The notes below the pieces were generated by a model. The model was given only the letters and a program-made list of their open reading frames with translations. It was not told the DNA's origin and did no database searches. A program made the position numbers and the translations under genes. Shown here piece by piece: positions 1 to 8,828 of a stretch of DNA of 64,000 nucleotides (positions within the stretch are counted from its first letter, which is position 1; each line of letters starts with the position of its first letter). Source of the DNA: Algoriphagus locisalis (GTDB lineage Bacteria; Bacteroidota; Bacteroidia; Cytophagales; Cyclobacteriaceae); NCBI RefSeq assembly GCF_900116615.1, contig NZ_FPBF01000004.1, forward strand, positions 372,001 through 436,000, given 5' to 3'.

Positions 1-42
1 ATAAATTATTTTAAAGTTAAATTAGGGTGAATAAACTGCATT

Positions 43-960
43 TTAAGAGCGGGCTAAGTTAATTTGTTTTGCCAAAATACCAATTGCCTCTTGGAAAGTT
101 TTCGGTTCGAAACCCAGCTCTTCACGGGCTTTTTTGATAATAAAACCAGTTTTTAGTGGTCTTTTGGCAGGTTGGGTAAAGGTGGTTGAATCTGCTCGCT
201 TGATCAACTCTTTGTTCAAACCAAAGAAATCTGCGGTGATATTTGCCATGTCATAAGGAGTCAAAAAATCTGGTCCAGAAATATTAAACACTCCCTCCGC
301 TTCTTGCTCTGCAATCAAAATACAGCCTGCAGCCAAGTCTTCTGCAAGCGTAGGAGTGCGAAACTGATCATCAACAACCTGAATTTCCTTGCCAGCTTCA
401 AGCGAAGATTTCACCCAAAGCACAATATTTGTTCGGCTTAAATCGTGGGCTATCCCAAAAACCAATACCGTCCTCGCAATTGACCATTTGGTCTTAGATG
501 CCATGACTAGTTGCTCTCCTTTCAGCTTAGTCTCTCCATAATAATTTACCGGAGCAGCCTCTGCATTTTCATCTAGCGGACCTTCTTCTCCTGAGAAAAT
601 AAAATCCGTTGATACGAAAATAAAATGAGCATTTGCTACCTCGGCAGCCTTAATTAAATAGCGTGTGGCATTCACATTGGCATCGTAACAGGCTTCCTGA
701 TTTAATTCGCATTGATCCACATGAGTCATAGCAGCACCATGGATGATGATATCCGGTTTGATGTCTCCCAGCGCTTTTTCCACGCCAGCTGCATCTGTAA
801 TATCAACCGAAACGTATTCGAATCCTTCACCTGGCAACCTGCATTCGCCTTTGCCACTAGCGATAACCTGAAACTCTCCTTTTTCCACCAATTGAGAAAC
901 GAGCTTTTGTCCAAGTAATCCATTGGCTCCAGTGATAAATACTTTCTTCTTACTTGTCAT
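43..960 (-). CDS. RmlD-like NAD(P)-dependent sugar-nucleotide reductase / SDR
   Basis: This is an extended short-chain dehydrogenase of the RmlD (dTDP-4-dehydrorhamnose reductase) type. The N-terminus has the Rossmann glycine motif in KVFITGANGLLGQ, and the catalytic Tyr-x-x-x-Lys is visible as YYGETK. The 305-residue length fits the family. I start it at the ATG at 960, where the glycine motif follows directly; an in-frame ATG 18 codons upstream adds a basic tail with no family counterpart. The chosen start overlaps the last codons of the cyclophilin gene by 11 bp, so translation is probably coupled. It is the last gene of the holB-rimK-hemC operon. No rhamnose-pathway partners are nearby, so the substrate is unknown. 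Confidence 0.8.
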   Translation of the reverse strand: MTSKKKVFITGANGLLGQKLVSQLVEKGEFQVIASGKGECRLPGEGFEYVSVDITDAAGVEKALGDIKPDIIIHGAAMTHVDQCELNQEACYDANVNATRYLIKAAEVANAHFIFVSTDFIFSGEEGPLDENAEAAPVNYYGETKLKGEQLVMASKTKWSIARTVLVFGIAHDLSRTNIVLWVKSSLEAGKEIQVVDDQFRTPTLAEDLAAGCILIAEQEAEGVFNISGPDFLTPYDMANITADFFGLNKELIKRADSTTFTQPAKRPLKTGFIIKKAREELGFEPKTFQEAIGILAKQINLARS

Positions 961-1795
961 CCGGATAGCTGTAGTTATATTCTTTTTCAATTTTCTTTTT
1001 GGACATTCTCTCAACTTTCACGGTCATAAATACTGGCTCGATTGGTCTATCTCTCGTGTTTGTGGAAGTATTTGAAATCTCTTCTGCCACTTCCAATCCT
1101 TGGATCACTTCTCCAAAAACAGTGTATTCTTTGTCCAGATGTGGAACTCCACCTACGGTAGTGTAAGCCTCAATTTGCTCTGGCGTAAAGTCTTTGGTCA
1201 ATTTCACATTGAGTGACTTCTCCAACTCGTCTCTTTTGGAAAGAATCAAATTTGTCAAACTGTCAAACTTCTGCTCGTTATAGAGACGAATGTATTCATT
1301 TTTCAAATCTGCCTGACTTCCCAATTCCATGTACTTCATAAGTGATTTTTGAAGCTCCTGCATGTCAGTCGTGAGCTCAAGCTCATCATAGACTTTACCG
1401 ATAGTGATGTAAAACTGGGAGCCATTTGACCTTCTTTCAGGATTAATACCATCCGGCTGACGCGCTGCAGCGATCATACCTTTTTTGTGGTAATAGTGCG
1501 GTCTGATCTCAGCAGGTAAAGTTGGCCATTCCTGTGGCGGCAGGTTTTCTTTGGTAAAAACATCGCCTCCCTGAATCATGAAATTCTTCATTACCCGCTG
1601 AAACTCGGTAGAATCAAATCTTCCCGCTTCCGCCAGTTTGATGAAATTTGATTTATGCTCGGGTGTATCGTCGAAGAGAACAGCCACTATATCTCCATGA
1701 CTTGTTGATATCGTGATGACATAATCTTTGTCCGCAGCGCAGGCAAATGAGCTGGCGCAAAGGAAGAGAACAAGTAAGGTTCTTAGAAATCTCAT
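950..1795 (-). CDS. Secreted cyclophilin-type peptidyl-prolyl isomerase
   Basis: This is a cyclophilin-family peptidyl-prolyl cis/trans isomerase, expected to act on proline bonds during protein folding outside the cytoplasm. A signal peptide is seen ([20 protein letters not shown]). Cyclophilin signatures include FQRVMKNFMIQGGD and GSQFYI. The 281 residues exceed a simple bacterial cyclophilin because a helical, Lys/Glu-rich insertion of about 70 residues sits between the GSQFYI strand and the final VFGEVI strand. I know such inserts from other Bacteroidota cyclophilins. The start codon overlaps the hemC stop as ATGA, which places it in the same operon. Confidence 0.88.
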   Translation of the reverse strand: MRFLRTLLVLFLCASSFACAADKDYVITISTSHGDIVAVLFDDTPEHKSNFIKLAEAGRFDSTEFQRVMKNFMIQGGDVFTKENLPPQEWPTLPAEIRPHYYHKKGMIAAARQPDGINPERRSNGSQFYITIGKVYDELELTTDMQELQKSLMKYMELGSQADLKNEYIRLYNEQKFDSLTNLILSKRDELEKSLNVKLTKDFTPEQIEAYTTVGGVPHLDKEYTVFGEVIQGLEVAEEISNTSTNTRDRPIEPVFMTVKVERMSKKKIEKEYNYSYPDDK

Positions 1796-2721
1796 TTATT
1801 CAATGTTTGTTTAATTTGATCCAATATGACTTTTCCGCCTGCGGCAAAAACCTCTTTTGCTAGCTCTTGGCCAAGCTTTTCAGGCTCTCGGAAATCGCCT
1901 TCCACTACAATTGAAATGCGCTCATTGCCATCAAGACTGACAATCCCACCTTTCAAGGTGAGTTGGCCTTCATTAAGACTTGCTAGCGCAAAAACAGGTA
2001 TGCTACAGCCTCCTTCTAGAACTCTCAGATAAGCTCGCTCGGCACGAAGTCTCAAGGATGTTTCCTGATGATTACAAGCATCCGCTATTTTTGCCTTCAG
2101 CTCAGAATCTAATTTTTTAGATACTTCGATGGCGACAGAACCTTGGCCAACTGCTGGAGTGAATTCATTCAAATCCAACTCTGCCACGATCATATGGTCG
2201 TACTCCATGCGATGTGCACCTGCGTAAGCAAGTAATAAGGCATCACAAAGCCCTTCTTCCATCTTGCGAATTCGGGTTTGAAGATTCCCACGTACCTCCA
2301 CAGTTTTTACATGTGGGTAAAAATGTTTTAATGTAGAAACCCGGCGAGTTGATGAAGTTCCTAATACGACTTCCTTCTTTAGAGAAACTGATTTGTCATG
2401 AGAGACAAGTACATCGTTTTCTTTTTCACGCTCGGTAAACGCAATAATTTCAAAGCCTTCAGGCAAATTAGATTGCATATCCTTTGCACTATGAACAGCA
2501 ATATCGATTCGTCCATCCAGTAGTTGGTCCTCCAATTCCTGAGTAAAAACACCTTTGCTTCCAATCTTAGCGATGGAAACATCAAGAATCTGGTCTCCCT
2601 TGGTGTCAATAATTACGATCTCAGTTTGAAGTCCTGCTTTTTTCAGAAGTTCCTCCACATGGTAGGCTTGCCAAAGCGCTAATTTGCTCCCACGCGTACC
2701 GATTTTTACTAACTCACTCAT
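1792..2721 (-). CDS. hemC: Porphobilinogen deaminase (hydroxymethylbilane synthase)
   Basis: HemC polymerises four porphobilinogens into hydroxymethylbilane in the heme pathway. The protein begins with the family signature [14 protein letters not shown]. It carries the dipyrromethane-cofactor cysteine in LEGGCSIP near residue 238, and the conserved GTSSTRR and EVRGNLQTR basic stretches are present. At 309 residues it has normal length. It is joined to rimK upstream and the cyclophilin gene downstream by 4-bp ATGA overlaps. hemE and hemB are elsewhere in the window, so the pathway is scattered. Confidence 0.96.
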   Translation of the reverse strand: MSELVKIGTRGSKLALWQAYHVEELLKKAGLQTEIVIIDTKGDQILDVSIAKIGSKGVFTQELEDQLLDGRIDIAVHSAKDMQSNLPEGFEIIAFTEREKENDVLVSHDKSVSLKKEVVLGTSSTRRVSTLKHFYPHVKTVEVRGNLQTRIRKMEEGLCDALLLAYAGAHRMEYDHMIVAELDLNEFTPAVGQGSVAIEVSKKLDSELKAKIADACNHQETSLRLRAERAYLRVLEGGCSIPVFALASLNEGQLTLKGGIVSLDGNERISIVVEGDFREPEKLGQELAKEVFAAGGKVILDQIKQTLNK

Positions 2722-3623
2722 TGACTCGAAATTTTCATCGGGCGCTTATTCACTCCCTCTTCTATAAATTTGATGATTGCTCCTGCGATATCTATCCCGG
2801 TTGCTTTCTCAATTCCTTCTAATCCCGGAGAACTGTTCACTTCCAAAATCAACGGTCCTCTGGCTGACTGAAGCATATCTACGCCAGCCACATCCAATCC
2901 AAGTGCTTTTGCTGCACCCAAAGCTGCTGCTTTCTCAGCTCGGCTCAACTTAATAATCGTAGCCTTGCCTCCGCGGTGGAGATTAGATCTAAATTCTCCC
3001 TCAGCACCTTGACGCTTCATCGCGCCCACCACTTTTCCATTCACAATAAATGCACGGATATCAGCTCCTTTGGCTTCTTTGATGAATTCCTGCACAATAA
3101 TTCTTGCTTTTAATCCGTGAAATGCTTCAATCACTGACTGGCTTGCTTTTCTGGTCTCTGCCAAAACAACACCCAAACCTTGTGTTCCCTCCAATAATTT
3201 GATGATCAACGGCGCACCACCTACGTGCTCGATTATTTGCTTCTCTCCTCCTTTTGAGAAATTTGTGAAAGCAGTTTTTGGCATCCCTAATCCAGCACTC
3301 GACAAGATTTGCAAACTTCTCAGTTTGTCTCTACTTCTCACTATTGCCTGAGAGTGAACAGCTGAAAAAGCACCCATCAACTCAAACTGACGAACCACGG
3401 CTGTTCCATAAAAAGTAACAGATGCCCCTACTCTTGGAATAATGGCATCCACATCTGTCAGTTTTTCACCCTTATAGATTATAGAAGGACCATCTTGCTC
3501 AATAATCAAGTCACAAATACTGTGATTTACTATTATTGCTTCATGTCCAGCTTTCTGAATTGCTTCAAACAGCCTCTTGGTAGAATACAGACTCGGATTC
3601 CTGGAAAGGATTGCAATCTTCAT
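2718..3623 (-). CDS. rimK: RimK-family ATP-grasp ligase (ribosomal S6 glutamate ligase type)
   Basis: RimK enzymes use ATP to add glutamates to the C-terminus of ribosomal protein S6 or related substrates. The 301-residue protein starts [15 protein letters not shown] and has ATP-grasp elements in order: [15 protein letters not shown], the IVQEFI hinge, and the metal-binding [14 protein letters not shown] near the C-terminus. It directly follows the RimB-like protease gene, the usual pairing for this family. The 61-bp gap before it contains a weak GAGTC/GACTC hairpin of doubtful meaning. The ligase class is certain; the exact acceptor protein is inferred. Confidence 0.9.
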   Translation of the reverse strand: MKIAILSRNPSLYSTKRLFEAIQKAGHEAIIVNHSICDLIIEQDGPSIIYKGEKLTDVDAIIPRVGASVTFYGTAVVRQFELMGAFSAVHSQAIVRSRDKLRSLQILSSAGLGMPKTAFTNFSKGGEKQIIEHVGGAPLIIKLLEGTQGLGVVLAETRKASQSVIEAFHGLKARIIVQEFIKEAKGADIRAFIVNGKVVGAMKRQGAEGEFRSNLHRGGKATIIKLSRAEKAAALGAAKALGLDVAGVDMLQSARGPLILEVNSSPGLEGIEKATGIDIAGAIIKFIEEGVNKRPMKISSQ

Positions 3624-3684
3624 GAGAAAATTTTTAGAAGGTGTGAGTCCTAATTAAGACTCGTAATGTAGATCAGGATAGTTG

Positions 3685-4122
3685 TTACTTAGTTCTGTAT
3701 GGTCTGGCCAAATTGACCTTTGATACATCTACAAGAAAACGATTTTTTAAGATCTTTCGTCCGAGGAGAATAGCATTTCTCATCTTCGAACGATCCGAAA
3801 GCGTAAACTCTGCCGAGTAGCTTTCCCCGGCAAGCTCAAAGGTAGTTTCTATCAAATAACGAACCTCTGCCTGACCAAAGGAATTTTTGACTTTTTTCTC
3901 TCTGAAGTGTTCAAAGAAGACCTCATCCCCTGTATAGGCTTTGTGTCCAGGAAGCAAAGGCTGGAATTTCAGCACCCGTTTTCCATCCAACTCGACGACT
4001 TCAAGATTCTCGGCATGGATACTACTCGTGTAAGCACCCGTATCCACTTTTGCCCAAACGAGTCTCAACCCTAATTCAGGAAGCGAAATTTTCTCCTTTC
4101 TACCGATTATTTTTTGATCCAT
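3685..4122 (-). CDS. RimK-associated retropepsin-like protease (RimB / putative ATP-dependent zinc protease family)
   Basis: This 145-residue protein belongs to the small aspartyl-protease-fold family often annotated as ATP-dependent zinc protease and called RimB when linked to RimK. The catalytic-type motif KVDTGAYTSSIHA is at about residues 25-37, and the second half ends with the ILLGRKIL flap-type segment. In rimABK-type operons the protein is proposed to modulate the RimK ligase. Here it lies one base after holB and just before rimK on the same strand, which supports that role. The zinc-protease name is historical; the DTG motif argues for an aspartyl-type site. Confidence 0.85.
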   Translation of the reverse strand: MDQKIIGRKEKISLPELGLRLVWAKVDTGAYTSSIHAENLEVVELDGKRVLKFQPLLPGHKAYTGDEVFFEHFREKKVKNSFGQAEVRYLIETTFELAGESYSAEFTLSDRSKMRNAILLGRKILKNRFLVDVSKVNLARPYRTK

Positions 4123-4123
4123 A

Positions 4124-5260
4124 TCAGCTGATTTTCGCCATCAATCGCGTGACGTTCATAGAAAGATCTGTGAAGATAAACTTCGCATTTCCATTTCTTT
4201 CCAAATGATAATGGGCGGTGTTGAACTCTCCGTACAACTTACCTACATGCTCTTCTTTGAGGATTTTGCCAGAGATGTTATTTACAAAAGTACGATCCTC
4301 GTCATGCGTGCGCAGTAACTGATCCAAACCAGCATTCTTTAGCAAAATCTCTCGTAGCACATTCAGCCCAGTGAGCAGAAGTGATTTTTGAGCTTCTTTA
4401 TCAGACTTGTGGAAATCATCCGCAAGGCCAAAAATACTTTTGAAATCCGCCTTATAACAAGACAAAAACCACTCTCTTATTTTCTTCACTTGCAGATCCT
4501 CTACTTGATCTACGAGTCGGTATGCTTCCCGGAGATTACCATCTGCAAGCATCGCAATCTGATCTGCTGAGGATTCGTCACACAAACCTTTTGATATAAG
4601 ATGATTTTTTATTTCTTCATCCGAAAAACCTCTAATAGTGACTTTCTGGGTCCGGGAGAGAATCGTGGTCAATAGCTGATCTGCATGGCCGGTAACCAGA
4701 ATAAAAAGGGTTTTGGGCTGCGGTTCCTCTAGGATTTTCAAGAGCGCATTTGCAGCAGAAGAGTGAAGAAACTCCGGTGCCCAGATCATCATGATCTTGT
4801 ACCCACCTTCGAAGGACATCAGGGAAAGTGCCTGAATTATCTTACGCGCAGCTCCTTTGGAAATATTCAGCTGCTTCTTCTCGAAATTATTGAAATAGAT
4901 GAAGTCATGGACATTTCCGTAAGGTTGCTCGGTGGCGAATTTTCTCCAGTTGGTGAGCAAATCTACTTTTTCATCATCATCTTTATCGTCATCCTTGGTA
5001 GTGGCGATGGTAGGAAATGCAAAATTCAAATCCGGCAAAACCAGACGAGTCATTCGTTGACAAGCAGCACAGGTTCCACAGGAGTCTGTTTCTCCAGGGT
5101 TTTCGCAGTACAAATAAGTGCACAGCGCCAGAGCCATAGTCAGATTAGCAGAACCTTCAGGTCCATGGAATAACAATGCATGCGCCAAATGGTTGTTTTT
5201 GACGGCATTGATTAGATTTTCTTTAGTCTCGGGAAGTCCCGGTATCTCAGCGAATTGCAT
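4124..5260 (-). CDS. holB: DNA polymerase III delta' (clamp-loader) subunit
   Basis: This is the clamp-loader delta' subunit, which helps load the sliding clamp in replication. The AAA-like N-terminus has HALLFHGPEGSANLTMALAL, where the Walker-A region is degenerate (no GKT), as expected for delta'. A four-cysteine zinc knuckle follows at CENPGETDSCGTCAAC. The sensor region has ANALLKILEEP and the arginine-finger SRTQ. Its length of 378 residues is normal. It lies 11 bp after the GlmU-like gene and 1 bp before the RimB-like gene, in the middle of the operon. Confidence 0.92.
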   Translation of the reverse strand: MQFAEIPGLPETKENLINAVKNNHLAHALLFHGPEGSANLTMALALCTYLYCENPGETDSCGTCAACQRMTRLVLPDLNFAFPTIATTKDDDKDDDEKVDLLTNWRKFATEQPYGNVHDFIYFNNFEKKQLNISKGAARKIIQALSLMSFEGGYKIMMIWAPEFLHSSAANALLKILEEPQPKTLFILVTGHADQLLTTILSRTQKVTIRGFSDEEIKNHLISKGLCDESSADQIAMLADGNLREAYRLVDQVEDLQVKKIREWFLSCYKADFKSIFGLADDFHKSDKEAQKSLLLTGLNVLREILLKNAGLDQLLRTHDEDRTFVNNISGKILKEEHVGKLYGEFNTAHYHLERNGNAKFIFTDLSMNVTRLMAKIS

Positions 5261-5271
5261 GAATTAATTAA

Positions 5272-6468
5272 TCAGGATGAGGTTTCCCAAATTCTATAGT
5301 TTTTGGACATTTCGAAAATAGTGCGCAAGATTTCCTGCTCTTCCAGATCCAACTCCAATCCTCTTCTTGCTACGACGGCTTTTGCTGTTTCTAGAAATTT
5401 TGGAAACAAAAAGGTAGAGAATCCTTCTTCCCCACCCCAAGCAAATGAAGGAATAAATTTACGTGGAAATCCTGAGCCAAAAACGTTTGATCCGATTCCC
5501 ACCACGGTTCCGGTATTGAACATGGTATTGATGCCACATTTGGAATGGTCACCCAGCATCAGTCCACAAAACTGCAAATTGGTGTTCGCATAATTTCCAA
5601 CGGTATAATCCCAGAGTTTCACAGGGGAATAATTATTCTTCAGGTTACTGGTATTGGTATCCGCACCCATATTGCACCATTCGCCAATGACAGAATTGCC
5701 CAAGAAGCCTTCGTGCCCTTTGTTGCTATAGCCAAAGATCACGGAGTTGGACACTTCCCCGCCGACTTTGGAATACGGACCAACGGTAGTATCCCCTTTT
5801 ATTTTGGCACCCATAGTTATAGTAGAACCTTCGCAAAGTGCAAAAGGTCCACGAATCAGTGAGCCTTCTTGAATCTCGGTATTTTTCCCAATGTAAATAG
5901 GCCCATTGTCTGCGTTCAAAACAGCAGCTCGAATGACAGCGCCTTCTTCTACGAAGATATTTTCCGGGGAATAAAGCTTGGTATGCGGATCAGTAATCTT
6001 TGCCGATTTCCTGCCTTTAGTGATCAGGTCAAAATCCTTCTTGATTTCGGCTCCATTGAATTGAAAGATATTCCATGTTTTTAAAAGAAGCAGAGGTTCA
6101 GAATCTATCTGAATAATTTCTTTCTCCTTCACTGCGCTGAGGTTCTTTTCAGTCTCTCCTATGTAAGTAGCGATCAATGTTTTCCCGAAATAAAGCGCTT
6201 GATTCGGAGAAAGAGATTCTAAAACGCCCAGACTATTGGTATCAGGAAGCCAAGCACCATTTATAGCTAAAGCTTTACCTGCGGTGCGGGGAAACTTCTT
6301 TTGAAGGTAATCTTGTGTGAGAAATGAAACTGTAGCTCCACTTATTTTCTCCCATTTTTCAGAGATCTTAAGGATTCCAACGCGGATATCAGCGACTGGC
6401 CGGGTAAAAGTAAACGGGAGCAATGAGCCGCGGATAGCCGGGTCATCAAACAACAAAATTGAGTCCAT
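5272..6468 (-). CDS. GlmU-like sugar nucleotidyltransferase with left-handed beta-helix
   Basis: This matches the Bacteroidota alternative GlmU-like family (putative sugar nucleotidyltransferase). The N-terminus has SILLFDDPAIRGSLLPFTFT and the conserved FTRPVADIRVG. From about residue 185 a hexapeptide-repeat left-handed beta-helix is seen, with segments such as IYIGKNTEIQEGSLIRGP and GVNTMFNTGTVVGIGSNV-like turns. I start at the ATG at 6468. The in-frame extension to 6501 would run into the rpmE2 terminator hairpin, and the family begins at this point. It heads the operon that continues with holB. The true substrate is unproven; UDP-GlcNAc synthesis is the likely one. Confidence 0.85.
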   Translation of the reverse strand: MDSILLFDDPAIRGSLLPFTFTRPVADIRVGILKISEKWEKISGATVSFLTQDYLQKKFPRTAGKALAINGAWLPDTNSLGVLESLSPNQALYFGKTLIATYIGETEKNLSAVKEKEIIQIDSEPLLLLKTWNIFQFNGAEIKKDFDLITKGRKSAKITDPHTKLYSPENIFVEEGAVIRAAVLNADNGPIYIGKNTEIQEGSLIRGPFALCEGSTITMGAKIKGDTTVGPYSKVGGEVSNSVIFGYSNKGHEGFLGNSVIGEWCNMGADTNTSNLKNNYSPVKLWDYTVGNYANTNLQFCGLMLGDHSKCGINTMFNTGTVVGIGSNVFGSGFPRKFIPSFAWGGEEGFSTFLFPKFLETAKAVVARRGLELDLEEQEILRTIFEMSKNYRIWETSS

Positions 6469-6472
6469 GAGG

Positions 6473-6480
6473 CAAAAATA
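6473..6480 (-). promoter_or_regulatory. Candidate -7 box (TATTTTTG) before the GlmU-like gene
   Basis: On the minus strand TATTTTTG fits the Bacteroidota -7 consensus TAnnTTTG and stands 4 nt before the ATG at 6468. No matching TTTG -33 box is present, because that position falls within the rpmE2 terminator. AT-rich chance matches are common, so this is weak alone. Confidence 0.3.
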
Positions 6481-6518
6481 AAAAAGTCTCCCGGAATCCA
6501 TGCTCCGGGAGACTTTTT
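6481..6518 (-). terminator. Rho-independent terminator of rpmE2
   Basis: A near-perfect hairpin with arms AAAAAGTCTCCCGGA and TCCGGGAGACTTTTT and an 8-nt loop is flanked by A/T runs on both sides. It lies 18 bp after the rpmE2 stop and just before the GlmU-like gene. Confidence 0.9.
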
Positions 6519-6536
6519 AGCCTGAGATAAGGAGAA

Positions 6537-6782
6537 TTACTTCTTAGCGTATCTTCTGTTGAATTTCTCAACACGACCCGCAGTATCAAGCATCATTTTC
6601 TTACCTGTGTAGAACGGGTGAGACTGAGAGCTCACTTCCACTTTGAACAAAGGATATTCGTTGCCATCTTCCCAAGTGATAGTTTCGCTTGTTTCGATAG
6701 TCGATTTAGTAAGAAATTTAAACTCGCTAGAAGTGTCGTAGAAAACGACGTCTCTGTAGTTTGGATGGATATCAGCTTTCAT
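6537..6782 (-). CDS. rpmE2: 50S ribosomal protein L31, type B
   Basis: This 81-residue ribosomal protein starts [19 protein letters not shown] and ends [20 protein letters not shown], the type B L31 pattern. It lacks the four zinc-binding cysteines of type A L31, so it is the zinc-independent form. It is monocistronic, with its own promoter at 6822-6853 and a strong terminator at 6481-6518. Confidence 0.97.
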   Translation of the reverse strand: MKADIHPNYRDVVFYDTSSEFKFLTKSTIETSETITWEDGNEYPLFKVEVSSQSHPFYTGKKMMLDTAGRVEKFNRRYAKK

Positions 6783-6821
6783 ATTATTGCTAGTTATATA
6801 GTACCTCTTTCAAATGAGGCA

Positions 6822-6853
6822 CAAAGTTACCCTTTTTCAGAAAATCCACCAAA
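6822..6853 (-). promoter_or_regulatory. Bacteroidota-type sigma-A promoter for rpmE2
   Basis: Minus-strand TTTG (6853-6850), a 20-nt spacer, then TAACTTTG (6829-6822) match the Bacteroidota primary-sigma consensus TTTG-N19-21-TAnnTTTG. The predicted transcription start leaves a leader of about 33 nt before the rpmE2 ATG. It is the best promoter match I found in the window. Confidence 0.75.
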
Positions 6854-7067
6854 TCTTTGTCAAGTATTTCTAAGTCAATTGATCAAAAGGTTTTAAAAAG
6901 TGGATTTGCAAACGCAAAAGAAGTGTTTTTGGCAATAAAATAAAAGGCTATTCAAGTCCAGTTCTAACTCATGGAGGATGATCTTTATCTTTCAGCGGGT
7001 AAATTAAGCTAGTTTCAAACATCCAAGACAGTATTTCAATCTCATGAATGTTTTTTAGATTTAGCCG

Positions 7068-8768
7068 ATGCAAAAACTCTACAGCCTCCCAGCTACAGCA
7101 AAACTGCTTTTTTCCGTAGCTGCTTTCCTGGTTCCTTTTTTATCCCAAGCCCAGGGAAGTTACATTCCATATAACAGAGACTATTACCACATTCTAGATC
7201 GACTCGATATACTCCGTGGTCAAAACAACCCAATTTACAGATCAGCGACCAAACCCTATCGTAGAGACGATGTTGCTGCGTTTTTGGACAGTATAGCAGA
7301 TGATCCTGTGATTCGCTCTAGATCCGATCAATTCAATTTTGCTTACCTAAGCCAAGACAACTGGGAGTTTGTCAGCAGAGAAACCCCTGAATCAAAAAAA
7401 CCTTTTCTAAAAGGGCTCTACAGAAGGCCAGGAGATTTTGCTCATTATTACAGTGAGGAGTTTGATATTCATGTCAGTCCGGTGATTTATCTAAATGGCG
7501 GGATAGAACCTGATAATGAGCAGAACCCAAACCGTCTTTCCCGCGGGGTAGCGTTGCGTGGTTCGATTGACAAGAAAGTTGGTTTCTATACCTATTTCAC
7601 CACTTCAGAGGCTTTTTTTCCTAGTTGGGTAAAAGGCTATGCAGAATACAACGGCGCAGTGCCTGGAGAAGGATTTTGGAAGGAATACAATGGCAATGGG
7701 TACACTTACTTTTCGGCGCTCGGGCATGTGAGCTTCAATATCACTAAGCACATTCAGGTAGAAGTGGGCCATGACAGAAACTTCATCGGAGAAGGATATC
7801 GGTCTTTTTTGTTGTCTGATTTCTCCAATCCTTACATGTTTGTGAAATTCAACACGCAGGTATGGAAATTCCAGCTGACCAATATCTGGACACAGATGAC
7901 TGCCGACGTGGATTATGACAGAGGCCGACCAACTGACGGTAGATATCCGCAGAAATGGTTTTCATTTCACCGATTAGGATTCAACGTAGGCAAAAATCTC
8001 AACTTAGGATTCTTCGAGTCTGTGATGACAGACCAAGTCGATTTCAACTATTTCAACCCAATTGTATTTTATCGCTGGGTAGAGCAATCGCTGGGAACCC
8101 CGGACAAAGTGATGCTCGGAATTGATTACAAATGGAATTTCTACCCATCTATGCAGCTCTACGGACAATTTGCGCTGGATGAATTCGTGTTCTCTGAATT
8201 CTTTGGACAAGACGGCAAAAACTCCAAACGAAACAAATATGGCCTTCAGGCTGGCTTCAAATACATTGACCTCTTCAAGGTTTCTAATCTTGATTTGCAG
8301 CTGGAGTACAATTCCGCTAGGCCATATACATTTCAGGAGAAAGTTGACTATCAATCCTACAGCAACTGGCGAACACCACTTACTCATCCCCGAGGAGCGA
8401 ACTTCCGGGAAATGCTGGGAATTATCCGCTATCAGCCAATTCCAAAGTTGAACTTAACATTCCTCACTATGTATCAATTATACGGTGCAGATCCGGATGC
8501 AGAAACTAACTGGGGTGGAGATGTTCTGAAAAATAGACTGGAAGGAAGTCCGACTGGCTTGTTTGACAATGTGATCGGACAAGGCATCGAAAACAAAGTG
8601 ATACAGACTAATCTGAATGCGAGCTATATGCTTCGCCACAACTTCTTTATCGATGCATCTCATTCCTTCAGAAGAAGAACTGCTCAAGATCTTGACAGCC
8701 CAGAAACGTCCCAATACCTACAGTTAGCCTTCCGCTGGAACTTTATTAGACCTGATTACAACTATTAA
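7068..8768 (+). CDS. Outer-membrane beta-barrel, Wzi / RemB-like
   Basis: The 566-residue protein has a signal peptide (LLFSVAAFLVPFLSQAQ) and then a long, aromatic-rich alternating sequence typical of an outer-membrane barrel. Segments such as VEVGHDRNFIGEGYRSFLLS and the closing LQLAFRWNF strand resemble the Wzi capsule-assembly family and the Flavobacterium surface protein RemB. Its function here is inferred to be surface polysaccharide or adhesin related. There are no capsule or gliding genes beside it; the ABC exporter follows after 60 bp. The upstream 285-bp gap holds only the divergent rpmE2 promoter. Confidence 0.7.
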   Translation: MQKLYSLPATAKLLFSVAAFLVPFLSQAQGSYIPYNRDYYHILDRLDILRGQNNPIYRSATKPYRRDDVAAFLDSIADDPVIRSRSDQFNFAYLSQDNWEFVSRETPESKKPFLKGLYRRPGDFAHYYSEEFDIHVSPVIYLNGGIEPDNEQNPNRLSRGVALRGSIDKKVGFYTYFTTSEAFFPSWVKGYAEYNGAVPGEGFWKEYNGNGYTYFSALGHVSFNITKHIQVEVGHDRNFIGEGYRSFLLSDFSNPYMFVKFNTQVWKFQLTNIWTQMTADVDYDRGRPTDGRYPQKWFSFHRLGFNVGKNLNLGFFESVMTDQVDFNYFNPIVFYRWVEQSLGTPDKVMLGIDYKWNFYPSMQLYGQFALDEFVFSEFFGQDGKNSKRNKYGLQAGFKYIDLFKVSNLDLQLEYNSARPYTFQEKVDYQSYSNWRTPLTHPRGANFREMLGIIRYQPIPKLNLTFLTMYQLYGADPDAETNWGGDVLKNRLEGSPTGLFDNVIGQGIENKVIQTNLNASYMLRHNFFIDASHSFRRRTAQDLDSPETSQYLQLAFRWNFIRPDYNY

Positions 8769-8828
8769 CAAGGAACCTCTACTGCCATTTTTGCGTAACT
8801 TGCGAGATTATTCCACGAATATTAGTTT

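Noticed and set aside
8004..8387. Minus-strand ORF inside the Wzi-like gene
   Set aside because: It is antisense to a well-supported barrel gene and shows no family pattern.
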